A stretch of DNA of 64,000 nucleotides. Origin: JBQTIY01 sp052387675 (lineage in GTDB: Bacteria; Planctomycetota; B15-G4). The DNA lies in contig JBQTIY010000006.1 of assembly GCA_052387675.1 (NCBI GenBank), forward strand, positions 123,933 to 187,932, given 5' to 3'. The position numbers and the translations under genes are program-made. The notes under the pieces were generated by a model. The model made no database searches and was not told where the DNA came from. It was given only the letters and a program-made list of their open reading frames with translations. Shown here one piece after another: positions 44,753 to 52,898 of this stretch (position 1 is its first letter; each line of letters opens with the position of its first letter).

Positions 44753-46129
44753 ATGCTCCACCTGGCTTGGTCCCCGCTCCTGGCTCGGCGTCCCGCCCGG
44801 GCGCTCTGCCTGGGGCTGCTGCTGTGCGCCGGTTCGCCTACGGCAGCGCAAACGGCCCCGAGTCAGAAGGCCCTGCTCGCGGCGCAGACTCTGGTGGATG
44901 AGGCGCGCGCGGAGCGCGATGCCGCAGCCGCTGCGATCGAAGACCTCGTGGCCTCACTGCAGGACGACTACGTCGCGCTCACCGGCGGACCGCAGGCGGC
45001 CACTCTGCGCCACACGCTGGTGCTCGCCGTGCAGGACAGCCTGCCCACCGCGCGCGCGCGGCTCTCTGTGGAAGCGGGCAAAGGGCGCGCGGTGCTGCGC
45101 GGCACGCGCCGGCAAATCCTGATCGATGCGCTCGGCCCGGCCGTGGATGCAGCCGCGCCGGTGGATCGCCGGCTCTGCGCCTGGATCGCGCGCCAGTTCG
45201 CCGAACAACTCTCGGAGCAGGACTCCTGGGAAGGCCTCAGCGCCGACGCCCTGCTGGCCGTGCTCGCTGGCCTCTTCCCGCCGAATCTCACTTGGTATCA
45301 GTTTTGGAACGCGAGCTTCCACGAGGGGCTGCCCGAGGCCGAACGCTGGACGCGCGCCAACGTGGCCTACGAAGCGGCCGGCCTGCGCCTCGACCGGCTG
45401 CTGCAGCCCGAGCGCTACGGCAGCAAGGGTGAGATCGCACCGCTGGGAATGGTCATCGTGCCGGGCGGCAACTACGACCTGGGCCCGAACTCCGGCTGGG
45501 AGCGTCCCGCGCGGCGCGTGGCCTTGAAGGTCTTCGCCATCGACCGCCACGAGGTCACACAGGCCGAGTACGCGCTCTATGTGAACTCGCTCGCGGGCCC
45601 TTTGCGCTCGGCGGCACTGCCGCGCGGCTGGAGGCTCGATGCGCAGGGCGCCATCTTCGACCGCGAGACCGCCGACCATCCGGTGCACTTCGTGAGCTGG
45701 ACGCAGGCGGCGTCCTATGCGGCCTGGGCCGGCAAGCGTCTGCCCACCGAGGATGAGTGGGAAGCCGCCGCGGCCGGAACGCAGGGCTTCATCTTTCCGT
45801 GGGGCCAGCACTATCAAGAGGAGCACGCCAACGGCGATGGCCTCGCCGAGAGCTTGCTCCCCGTGGAGTCCTTTCCGCACGCGCGCTCGCCGGTGGGCGC
45901 CTATGACCTCGCCGGCAATGTCTGGGAATGGACGGCCACGCTCGAGGACGGCACGAACGTGAAGAGCTTGCCCGAGGGCCTAGTGAACGCGATCATCCGC
46001 GGCGGCGGCTTCGATTCCCGGCGCGACGAGTTGTCCACGCGCTACCGTCGCAGCGCGCTGGCGCACGACACCTTCGCAGCGCCACGCTACAAGCTGCCCA
46101 TCGGTTTCCGCTGCGTGCAAGACCTGTGA
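44753..46129 (+). CDS. SUMF1/formylglycine-generating-enzyme-fold protein lacking the catalytic cysteines
   Basis: A 458-aa exported protein. After a signal peptide (ALCLGLLLCAGSPTAAQ) come a helical region to about residue 220 and a C-terminal FGE-sulfatase domain: MVIVPGGNYDLGPNSGWERPARRVALKVFAIDRHEVTQAEYALYV, HPVHFVSWTQAASYAAWAGKRLPTEDEWEAAAAG, YDLAGNVWEWTATL, then IIRGGGFDSRRDELSTRYRRSAL. True FGE enzymes have two Cys near the RGGS motif; here neither is present, so it should not make formylglycine. Such proteins often act as binding modules. It is coupled to the next two genes. Confidence 0.82.
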   Translation: MLHLAWSPLLARRPARALCLGLLLCAGSPTAAQTAPSQKALLAAQTLVDEARAERDAAAAAIEDLVASLQDDYVALTGGPQAATLRHTLVLAVQDSLPTARARLSVEAGKGRAVLRGTRRQILIDALGPAVDAAAPVDRRLCAWIARQFAEQLSEQDSWEGLSADALLAVLAGLFPPNLTWYQFWNASFHEGLPEAERWTRANVAYEAAGLRLDRLLQPERYGSKGEIAPLGMVIVPGGNYDLGPNSGWERPARRVALKVFAIDRHEVTQAEYALYVNSLAGPLRSAALPRGWRLDAQGAIFDRETADHPVHFVSWTQAASYAAWAGKRLPTEDEWEAAAAGTQGFIFPWGQHYQEEHANGDGLAESLLPVESFPHARSPVGAYDLAGNVWEWTATLEDGTNVKSLPEGLVNAIIRGGGFDSRRDELSTRYRRSALAHDTFAAPRYKLPIGFRCVQDL

Positions 46130-46302
46130 AACAACTGCCCGCCACGCCGCCCGGAGGGGCCCTGGAGAACTTCGGTCTCATGCTGCATCTGCTGCTGGAT
46201 CTCGCCACTGGTCCCTGCCACTTGGTGCTCTATCTCTTCACGCGCGGGCGGCAGCGTGCCGACTTCCGGCGCGCGCTCATCAGCACAGAGGCCGTGCGAT
46301 GA
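46126..46302 (+). CDS. 58-aa small protein, translationally coupled on both sides
   Basis: A short frame starting GTG at 46126 inside the upstream stop (GTGA) and ending with TGA that overlaps the next ATG (ATGA). This tight packing is the main evidence that it is real. The sequence has one hydrophobic helix (LMLHLLLDLATGPCHLVLYLF) followed by a basic tail (TRGRQRADFRRAL), as expected for a small membrane protein with a cytoplasmic positive end. I do not recognise a family. It may tie the SUMF1-like protein or the next product to the membrane. Confidence 0.6.
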   Translation: MKQLPATPPGGALENFGLMLHLLLDLATGPCHLVLYLFTRGRQRADFRRALISTEAVR

Positions 46303-47360
46303 AGCAGCCCGGCACGCTCACGCGGCACGAAGACCGCGAGTACCTGCTCGTCGAGGCCGGCTTCAACACGGAGAGCCGCGCCGTGGTGCTGCTCACCCGG
46401 CCGGGCCACCCCGTTTTTCCGGGGCAGCCCGGCGCCGCGCCGCTCACCTGGGGCCGGCAAGGCGCCTGGATTCCGGTGGCGCGCCAAGCCGGCGGCGAAC
46501 TGCACCTCCCCGACTCGCGGCACGAGCCGGGCCGCGCGCTGGCGCAGAAGCTCATCGCGGCACATGTCGCGAGCCATGTCCTGCCCAAGCCGGTGGCCTG
46601 GGTCACGCAGCAGGGCGAGAGCTACACCGGCACGCTCGAAGTGGCCCTGCCCATGGGCTTGGCCGTGACGGTGCATGAAGGCGCCCCGCCGGCCGCGGCG
46701 GCTTCCGCCGAAGAGCAGATCGTGCCGGTGACCAACCTGGGCATGTTCTTCACGCACCTGGTGCGCGAGGGCTACGCCGGCGCCATGTGGAATGGTGAAC
46801 AGCCGGTCTACTTCTGCGCCGACGATTCGGGCGAGCTGCACTTCCTGCGCGTCAAGCCCGGACCGCAGGGCGACACCGTGGAGTTGGAGATCCTCGACGA
46901 GCGCGATGCCTGGGAGGCCTACGACGGCGCCGAGGAAATCGCCTTCATCGACAACCGCCAAGCCTGCGACGAGCGGCTCGTGCAGTTCCTCGGAGCGATG
47001 CCGCTGCGTGATTGGCCCGAGGATGCGCGGCTGTGGTCCGTTGGGCGGGCCGGCGTGCCGGAAGTGCTGGCCGCGGCCGAAGCCGACGCGCCGCGCCACG
47101 CCTTGCTCTTCACCAGCGCCGAGGCAGCTCAGCTCTGGCGCGACGAAGCTGAGGACGACGCCGATCTGGCCGTCTTTGCCGTGGATGACTTGCAGGCCTT
47201 CCTCACGCAGGAGGCGCTGCAGGGCTGCGTGGCGCAGCTCAATCCGGGCGGGCATCGCGCGGCGAGCGGCGCGCTGTGGAGCGACGGCGAGCGCGTCGTG
47301 CTCGACAGTTTCAGCGGCTTTTGGCAGATCGCCGAGGGCGCTTTCCACCCGATCGACTGA
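46299..47360 (+). CDS. Protein of unknown function, two-part acidic cytoplasmic protein
   Basis: A 353-aa protein without signal peptide or membrane helix, rich in Glu, Ala and aromatic residues. Visible features: NTESRAVVLLTRPGHPVFPGQPGA near the N-terminus, an ALPMGLAVTVHEG strand, and a middle segment QIVPVTNLGMFFTHLVREGYAGAMWNGEQPVYFCADDSGELHFLRVKP. The C-terminal half (ARLWSVGRAGVPEVL, AVFAVDDLQAFLTQEALQGCVAQLNPGG) reads like two similar alpha/beta modules, which may be an internal duplication. I do not recognise it. It is the third gene of the SUMF1-like unit, and its last 50 bp overlap the convergent SGNH hydrolase gene. Confidence 0.72.
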   Translation: MKQPGTLTRHEDREYLLVEAGFNTESRAVVLLTRPGHPVFPGQPGAAPLTWGRQGAWIPVARQAGGELHLPDSRHEPGRALAQKLIAAHVASHVLPKPVAWVTQQGESYTGTLEVALPMGLAVTVHEGAPPAAAASAEEQIVPVTNLGMFFTHLVREGYAGAMWNGEQPVYFCADDSGELHFLRVKPGPQGDTVELEILDERDAWEAYDGAEEIAFIDNRQACDERLVQFLGAMPLRDWPEDARLWSVGRAGVPEVLAAAEADAPRHALLFTSAEAAQLWRDEAEDDADLAVFAVDDLQAFLTQEALQGCVAQLNPGGHRAASGALWSDGERVVLDSFSGFWQIAEGAFHPID

Positions 47361-48501
47361 GCAGCAGCGCCTGCAACTCGCGGGCCACGATCTCGTGGCC
47401 GGCCGGCGACAAGTGGCCCCCGCGGGCGCGGTCATCAAAGGGGCTGGCTGCTGGAGCTGCCGCTTGGAAGGGCGCGCGCATCGAGAGACAGCTCAGGCCT
47501 AGGCTGGCCGCGCGGGCCTCGCAGAAGGCGATGAGCCGCAGTTGGTCTTCGTCTTCGTCGGAGAGGCCATCGCGATCGGGCAGGATGAGCCACACGGGCT
47601 CGGCCCCGCTGGCCCGCACTCCGGACTGAAAGCGCTGCATGAGCTGGGCCAGCAGCCGCCAAGACTCGCTCTCTTCGTCGAGTGAGCGCGCGCTCAGCCG
47701 CGAGGCCGTGCGCTGCAGCGCCGCCACGGCATAGCTGCGCACGCCCGCGCCGATGCGGCGGCGGCCGGAGCGATAGTCCTCGAAGAGCGCCTCCGGCGTG
47801 GGCAGCGGCGGGCCCAAGAGCCGCAGGCCGCTGCCGTCGCTCGCGGCCTCGTCGAGCACGAAACGAGGCTTGGCAAAGCTGCGGAAGCTGAGCACGTTGC
47901 GCGAGAGGTCGCGCACGAAGAAGCCCAAGATCACGACGTCCGGCGTGTAGGCGTAACCCTGCGTTTCGCCGAGCAGCACTTGTTGGTCCGTGCCGTAGCC
48001 CGGCACGGCCAAGTTCAGCACTTCCGCGCCAGCGGGCAGCAGCGCCTGCAATCGCGCGGGGAAGCTCTCCTCGTCGCGCACATCCTGGCCGAAGCTGTAA
48101 CTGTCGCCCAGCACCAGCACGCGCAAGACGCCCTCCGGTTTGGGCTGGGCGAACTCCTGCGTGCCGCGCAGGCCGGCCGAGTTCGTCGTGAGGCCGTCGC
48201 GGCGCAGGCCGGGCAGTAGCCGCCAGCCGAGCAGCGGATCCGGCTGCCAATCACTCTCGAGACGCGGTACGCCGGCGGCGAGATGTCGCGCGGCCCACTG
48301 CCATTCCTCGCGCAGCGACTCGTCGGCAATGGGCGGCACGCCGCCGTCGCGCTCCGTGGCCACGCGCATCCAGACTTCCAGGCCGCAGCCCAGAGTGAGC
48401 ACGGCCAGGAGCGTGAGACGCACGACCAGCGCGCGACCGCGCCGCGAACCGGTGCGGGCGGCGGGTCGCGCACTCGGCCGCGCACTGGGTTTGCGTTTCA
48501 C
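47311..48501 (-). CDS. SGNH/GDSL-type hydrolase, membrane anchored
   Basis: A 396-aa protein. A basic N-terminus (KRKPSARPSARPAARTGSRRGRALVV) and one membrane helix (RLTLLAVLTLGCGLEVWM) precede the SGNH domain: VLVLGDSYSFGQDV (block I, catalytic Ser), LNLAVPGYGTDQQVLLGET (block II Gly), PDVVILGFFVRDLSRN (block III Asn) and GGHLSPAGHEIVARELQ (block V, His). It would be an exported esterase or acetyl hydrolase. GTG 48501 overlaps the aroA stop by 4 bp. Partners upstream (BY-kinase-like ATPase) suggest envelope polysaccharide work. Substrate unknown. Confidence 0.83.
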   Translation of the reverse strand: MKRKPSARPSARPAARTGSRRGRALVVRLTLLAVLTLGCGLEVWMRVATERDGGVPPIADESLREEWQWAARHLAAGVPRLESDWQPDPLLGWRLLPGLRRDGLTTNSAGLRGTQEFAQPKPEGVLRVLVLGDSYSFGQDVRDEESFPARLQALLPAGAEVLNLAVPGYGTDQQVLLGETQGYAYTPDVVILGFFVRDLSRNVLSFRSFAKPRFVLDEAASDGSGLRLLGPPLPTPEALFEDYRSGRRRIGAGVRSYAVAALQRTASRLSARSLDEESESWRLLAQLMQRFQSGVRASGAEPVWLILPDRDGLSDEDEDQLRLIAFCEARAASLGLSCLSMRAPFQAAAPAASPFDDRARGGHLSPAGHEIVARELQALLLSRSGGKRPRRSAKSR

Positions 48502-49886
48502 GCGTGCAAGCTCGCGAGACAGGCGGCGAAACCGGGGAAGGACACGTCGGCACACTCCAGCGGCGGCGACGGCCAGCCGCCCACTCGCGCGGCGACGCCG
48601 GCCGTCATGGCGAGCCGATGATCCTCAGTCGCCGGCCAGGTCCCTTGGAAATTCCAGTGCGTGACGCCGTGGATCTGCAGTTCATCGGCGCCGACGTCCA
48701 CGCGCACGCCCAGCGCGGCGAGCAGCGCAGCAATGCCGAGCAGCCGGTCGGATTCCTTGGCGCGCAGTTCCGCCAATCCGGCGAAGCGGCTCGTGCCGCG
48801 TGCGCGCGAGGCCGCGAGCGCCAGGATGGGCAGCTCGTCGACGAGGTCGGGCACATCGGCCGGGCGAATGTCGAAGGCCGAGAGTTCGCTGCTGCCGGAG
48901 CGCAGATCGCCCACGGGATCACCAGCTTCGTCGCGGCGGAGCAGCATGAGGTCGGCGCCCGCGCCTTGCAGCGCGCGCAGAAAACCCAGTCGCCGCGGCC
49001 AGAGGCCGACGCCGCGCACCCAGACCTCGCTGCCCGGAGCGAGCAGCGCTGCGACGAGCAGAAAGGCCGCCGACGACGGATCGCCGGGCACGCGGATCTC
49101 CGCGCCTCGCGGGCGCCCCGGATGCACGCAGCATTGGCCGGGCTCAAGCTCGACGCGCAGGCCAAAGCGCGGCAAGAGCCGCTCGGTGTGGTCGCGCGTG
49201 GGAATGCGCTGCACGACAGTGAGCGGAGCGTCGCAGCGCAAGCCGGCCAAGAGCAGCGCGCTCTTGACCTGCGCCGAGGGCAAGTCCACCTCCACGCGGC
49301 CGCCGCGCAGGCCACCGGGCCGACCGAGCAACAGGATGGGCAGGCGTTCTGGTGACTCGTCGCCTGTCGCGCTTGCAGCTCCTGTCGCGGCCGCTGCGTC
49401 GGCCGCGAACTGCGCACCGAGTTGGCGAAGAGGCCGCGTCACGCGCCCCATCGGCCGGCCACGCAGCGAGGCATCGCCGTCCAGATGCCACTGACCTGCG
49501 TGGCCGGCCAGCAGACCCAGCAACAAACGCGCGGTCGTGCCGGAGTTTGCGCAGTCGAGCGGACCGGCCGGCGAACGCGGCCGCTCGACACCCTCCACGA
49601 CGAAGTCCACAGTCGCGCCGAGCACCTGGAAGTCCGGCACCGGAGCCGTACTTGGCGCTGTCGGCCCCACGGCGGGAACCGCGGATTGGCACACCACCTT
49701 GGCGCCCAGTGCGGCGATCGCCCGCGCCGTGGCCTGCGTGTCGAAGGAATCCAGCGCCGAGCGCACGACCGTGCGCCCCTCGGCCAGTGCGCCAAGCAAG
49801 AGCGCCCGATGCGTCGTGGACTTGTCACCGGGCACGGCGACCGAACCGACCAGCGCGGCGACAGCACCCAGACGTCCGGGGCTCAC
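48498..49886 (-). CDS. aroA: 3-phosphoshikimate 1-carboxyvinyltransferase (EPSP synthase)
   Basis: A 462-aa shikimate pathway enzyme joining shikimate 3-phosphate and phosphoenolpyruvate. SVAVPGDKSTTHRALLLGALAEG is the N-terminal substrate loop, GPLDCANSGTTARLLLGLLAG the central motif, SLRGRPMGRVTRPLRQLGA and LAELRAKESDRLLGIAALL the substrate-binding segments, and TEDHRLAMTAGVAARVGG the C-terminal one. Length is slightly above the usual ~430 because of an insert (QSAVPAVGPTAPSTAPV) near residue 80. GTG 49886 overlaps the upstream stop (GTGA). It lies among envelope genes rather than other aro genes. Confidence 0.96.
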   Translation of the reverse strand: MSPGRLGAVAALVGSVAVPGDKSTTHRALLLGALAEGRTVVRSALDSFDTQATARAIAALGAKVVCQSAVPAVGPTAPSTAPVPDFQVLGATVDFVVEGVERPRSPAGPLDCANSGTTARLLLGLLAGHAGQWHLDGDASLRGRPMGRVTRPLRQLGAQFAADAAAATGAASATGDESPERLPILLLGRPGGLRGGRVEVDLPSAQVKSALLLAGLRCDAPLTVVQRIPTRDHTERLLPRFGLRVELEPGQCCVHPGRPRGAEIRVPGDPSSAAFLLVAALLAPGSEVWVRGVGLWPRRLGFLRALQGAGADLMLLRRDEAGDPVGDLRSGSSELSAFDIRPADVPDLVDELPILALAASRARGTSRFAGLAELRAKESDRLLGIAALLAALGVRVDVGADELQIHGVTHWNFQGTWPATEDHRLAMTAGVAARVGGWPSPPLECADVSFPGFAACLASLHA

Positions 49887-50800
49887 ACTTCCGGCTCGCG
49901 CTTGGGCGACGTGTCGCTCTGCGCACGCTCCTTGAGCCAGGCCTTCTCCTGGGCCAAGAGCCGCCGCTGCGCCGCGCGCCGCGCCTTGGCCCGCTGAACT
50001 TCCTGCCGCGCCAGGTCCTCGTCGTCCAGGTTTTGGCGGTAGTAACCGTAGCGGTCGGAGTCGTCGCGATCGGGGGTCAGCCCGGTGAGGAAGCTGCCCA
50101 GCACGCGCCCGCCGGCCCGCTGCAGATTGTGGATCGACCGCGCCACGAGATCTCGCGTGGTCTGCTCCATGCGCACCACCAGCAGCGCGCCGTTGCAGCG
50201 CGCTGCGAGCACGCAGGCATCGGTGTAGGGATTCACCGGCGGCGTGTCGATGAGCACCCAGGTGTAGCGGCGCTTGAGTTCATCGATCAGATTCGCGAAG
50301 CGCTCGCTGCCCAAAAGTTCCGCGGTGCTGCGCGGCTCGGAGCCGGCCGGCAGCACGTGCAGCGCGGAGAGCACGGTGGGCAAGAGCACCTGCTTGAGCG
50401 TGGCTTTGTCGTCGTGCAGTTCGGTGAGGCCGGGCTGATTGGGCAGGCCAAAGAGGCCGGCCTGGCGCGGCGAACGGAAATCGGCGTCGATGAGGCACAC
50501 ACGTGCGCCGGACAGCTCGCCCAAACACGCGGCAACATTCGCCGCGGTGACGGACTTGCCCTCGCCCTTGCGGCTGCTCGTGACGACCACGGACCAGGGT
50601 CCGCCGCCGCGATTGAGCGCGGCGAGATTCGTGCGGCAGGCGCGGTACTGCTCGGCGTGCAGGCTGCGCGCGTCGTGATACATGACGACCTGGTGCGAGA
50701 TGCGCGAGAGCAGGCCTCCCGGACGCTCGGCCGTCTCCGGCAGGCCCGACTGGCCGGCGGCGGGGCTCGGCTCGGCGCCACGCGCTTCGGCGCCGCTCAT
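49883..50800 (-). CDS. BY-kinase/CpsD-like ParA-type ATPase
   Basis: A 305-aa P-loop protein. VVVTSSRKGEGKSVTAANVAACLGEL is a Walker A of the capsular tyrosine-kinase (CpsD/CapB) type, VCLIDADFRSPRQAGLFGLPNQPGLTELHD is Walker A'/switch, and WVLIDTPPVNPYTDACVLAARCNGALLVVRM is Walker B. The N-terminal ARSLHAEQYRACRTNLAALN motif matches the RxxExFRxLRTNL interface of BY-kinases. The C-terminal tail lacks a clear tyrosine cluster (only RYGYYRQNL) and is long and charged, so autophosphorylation is uncertain. No Wzc-like membrane partner is nearby. It probably regulates exopolysaccharide export. It overlaps both neighbours by 4 bp. Confidence 0.84.
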   Translation of the reverse strand: MSGAEARGAEPSPAAGQSGLPETAERPGGLLSRISHQVVMYHDARSLHAEQYRACRTNLAALNRGGGPWSVVVTSSRKGEGKSVTAANVAACLGELSGARVCLIDADFRSPRQAGLFGLPNQPGLTELHDDKATLKQVLLPTVLSALHVLPAGSEPRSTAELLGSERFANLIDELKRRYTWVLIDTPPVNPYTDACVLAARCNGALLVVRMEQTTRDLVARSIHNLQRAGGRVLGSFLTGLTPDRDDSDRYGYYRQNLDDEDLARQEVQRAKARRAAQRRLLAQEKAWLKERAQSDTSPKREPEV

Positions 50801-52440
50801 GCCGGGTCTCCGGGCAAGCCGCCGGCGCGCCGCACGAGCGCAGCCGTCGGGGCAAGAAGTTCGTCTTCGTTGTCGCGCAGCGCGGTCGCGGCTTCGCGCG
50901 CGCGCCGCGCCAGGCGCCGGCTGGCACCGCGCGCCAAGAGCAGTTCGTCGGCGCAGGCCGCTTCGCCCTGGCTGTCCACGGCACTGCGCGCGCGTGCCAG
51001 GACCGCAGCCTGCGCGTAGAGCGCCAGCGCCTGGTCGGCCAGCCGCGCCAGCACGAGCTGCCGCTCGCGCAGGGCCGCGCCGTACGCCGCGACAGCCTGC
51101 CGCGCATTGCGCGACAGATCGGCCACGCCCAGCGAGAGACCCAGCGCCTCGCTGCGCAGCGCAGCCGGCATGGCCAGCGGTTCGGGCGGTTCGCTGTTAG
51201 TCGGCGCGTTGCGGCCGAGTTCGGCCACGCCGGCGCCGGCGATCATCAGCCGGAGGATTTCGTTGGTGCCCTCAAAGATCATGTTCACGCGGGCGTCGCG
51301 CAGTAGGCGCTCGTAGGGGTAGTCGGTGGTGAAACCGTTGCCACCGGCACATTGCACCGCATCGTTCACCGTGGTCCACAGGGTTTCCGTGCCAAAGACC
51401 TTGCAGGCCGCCGACTCCAGGGCCACATCCTTGCCGCCTCGGTCGATCAGGCCGGTGGTCAGGTAAGTCATGCACTCCAGCGCGTGCACATCCTGGGCTG
51501 CGCGGGCCAGTTTCTCGCGGATCAGCTCAAACTCGCCGATGGGCCGCCCAAACTGCTGCCGCTCGGCGCAGTAGGCGTCGATCTGCGAGAGCACCGAGCG
51601 CGCGATGCCCGCACAGCCGGCGGCCAGGCCGGTGCGTCCGCCGTTCAGCACTTCCAGCGCGATGCGGAAGCCGCCGCCCGGCTCGCCCACCAAGTTTTCG
51701 GCCGGCACGCGCACGTCCTCGAACATGAGCGGCACGGTGGAGCTGCCGCGGATGCCGAGCTTGTCTTCCTCGGCGCCGGAGCGAAAACCGTGCGCGCGCT
51801 CCACGAGGAAGCAGGAGATGGAGGGCTTGCCGTCGGCGCGCGCATGATCGGGCGTGCGCGCGAAGACGGTGACGAGTTCGGCGAAGCCGCCGTTCGTGAT
51901 CCAGAGTTTCTCGCCGTTCAGCAAGTAGTGCCCGCCGTCGGCCGCGCGGCGCGCTGTGAGGCGCAGCGACTGCGCATCGCTGCCGGCGCCGGGTTCGGAG
52001 AGCGCGAAGGCCGCGCGCAGCTCGCCCGTAGCGAGGCGCGGCAAGTAGCGCGCCTTCTGCTCCTCGTTGCCGAAGAGCAAGAGCGCGCGGATACCGATCG
52101 TGCTGTGCCCGCCGGAGAGAATGGCCACGGCGCCGTCCAGCGCCGAGAGATCGGCGCCGATGCGCGCGTACTGCGTCATGTTGAGCTCGAGGCCGCCGTA
52201 GGCCTCGGGCACGCGCAGGCCGAAGAGACCGAGTTCGGCCAAGCCGGCGTGCACCGCCTCCGGGATGCGGTGCTGTTTGTCGATGGCGCGGCTGTCCACG
52301 TGCTTCTCGCCAAAGCGCGCCAGCGTCTCGCGAAACAGATCGACGAGTTCACGCTGGGCCTCGCTCATGCGCGGAAAGGGCAGAAAGGCGGCGGCGGGCA
52401 GTTCGCCGACGAAGAAGCGCTTCAGCACCGAATCGGACAT
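50797..52440 (-). CDS. Acyl-CoA dehydrogenase (VLCAD/ACAD9-like layout)
   Basis: About 547 aa. A start segment (SVLKRFFVGELPAAAFLPFPRMSEAQRELVDLF) resembles mammalian VLCAD/ACAD9, followed by AFALSEPGAGSDAQSLRLTA (FAD/substrate loop), CAERQQFGRPIGEFELIREKLA and NMIFEGTNEILRLMIAGAG with the catalytic Glu. A C-terminal ~130-residue helical extension is present, as in VLCAD-type dimers. The frame is open to ATG 52542, but ATG 52440 is preferred: it keeps the conserved start and leaves room for the promoter of the divergent cobalamin riboswitch. It heads the aroA chain. Confidence 0.9.
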   Translation of the reverse strand: MSDSVLKRFFVGELPAAAFLPFPRMSEAQRELVDLFRETLARFGEKHVDSRAIDKQHRIPEAVHAGLAELGLFGLRVPEAYGGLELNMTQYARIGADLSALDGAVAILSGGHSTIGIRALLLFGNEEQKARYLPRLATGELRAAFALSEPGAGSDAQSLRLTARRAADGGHYLLNGEKLWITNGGFAELVTVFARTPDHARADGKPSISCFLVERAHGFRSGAEEDKLGIRGSSTVPLMFEDVRVPAENLVGEPGGGFRIALEVLNGGRTGLAAGCAGIARSVLSQIDAYCAERQQFGRPIGEFELIREKLARAAQDVHALECMTYLTTGLIDRGGKDVALESAACKVFGTETLWTTVNDAVQCAGGNGFTTDYPYERLLRDARVNMIFEGTNEILRLMIAGAGVAELGRNAPTNSEPPEPLAMPAALRSEALGLSLGVADLSRNARQAVAAYGAALRERQLVLARLADQALALYAQAAVLARARSAVDSQGEAACADELLLARGASRRLARRAREAATALRDNEDELLAPTAALVRRAGGLPGDPA

Positions 52441-52547
52441 GGCGCTCATCATCGCGACCGCAGGCGGCTGTTGACAGTCGCCAGACTCTGTGCGAGAACC
52501 GTCCTCGCTCGACCGGCGGTCGGGCATGTTCTTTTCCCCCATTCCTG

Positions 52548-52740
52548 TTTGCCGGCCCTAGGGAAGACGGTGCGAATCCGTCACGGTCCCGCCGCTGTAT
52601 GCGGAGTCGAAGGGCGCCGGGAGCTGCCGCACCACGCGGCAGGCTCCAGTCACTGTCCGCAGCGTGCCTTGTGCGCGGCTGCGGATGGGAAGACGCGCCC
52701 GGAGGTTAATCCGCGAGTCAGAAGACCTGAGCCGACGAGC
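52548..52740 (+). ncRNA. Cobalamin (adenosylcobalamin-type) riboswitch
   Basis: The core signature is complete. GGGAAGACGGTGCGAATCCGTC (52561-52582) corresponds to the conserved GGGAA...GGTGxAAxTCC, ACGGTCCCGCCGCTGTA (52583-52599) follows, then CCAGTCACTG near 52647, GGATGGGAAG, and the 3' B12 box GCGAGTCAGAAGACCTGAGCC (52713-52733). Boundaries are approximate. It lies in the 458-bp gap between the divergent acyl-CoA dehydrogenase and the surface-protein pair and points at the latter. It is predicted to lower expression when cobalamin is plentiful. Confidence 0.93.
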
Positions 52741-52793
52741 GTTGCCGAAACGGCCCCGGATATGGGCCCGCTTCGGTGCGTCGTTGGTGACAT

Positions 52794-52833
52794 CGGGCCG
52801 CAGAGCTTCCGCTCTCGCGGCCCGTCCTGTTTT
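52794..52833 (+). terminator. Riboswitch expression-platform terminator
   Basis: CGGGCCGC (52794-52801) pairs with GCGGCCCG (52817-52824), and AGAGC (52802-52806) with GCTCT (52811-52815), closed by a TTCC loop with one bulged C; TCCTGTTTT follows. GGCCCG at 52765-52770 can instead pair with CGGGCC at 52794-52799 (antiterminator). GGGCC at 52764-52768 can also pair with GGCCC at 52752-52756, which would free the terminator. These mutually exclusive pairings fit transcriptional control by the upstream cobalamin aptamer. Confidence 0.72.
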
Positions 52834-52898
52834 CCAGCCCGCACGCTCGCCGGCACCCACGTGGGCGCGGTGAACTCGATCGTCACCACGGAGTTCCC

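Noticed and set aside
52441..52542. The longer N-terminus of the acyl-CoA dehydrogenase (start at 52542)
   Set aside because: It adds 34 polar, unconserved residues and would place the start codon against the riboswitch, leaving no room for the divergent promoter.
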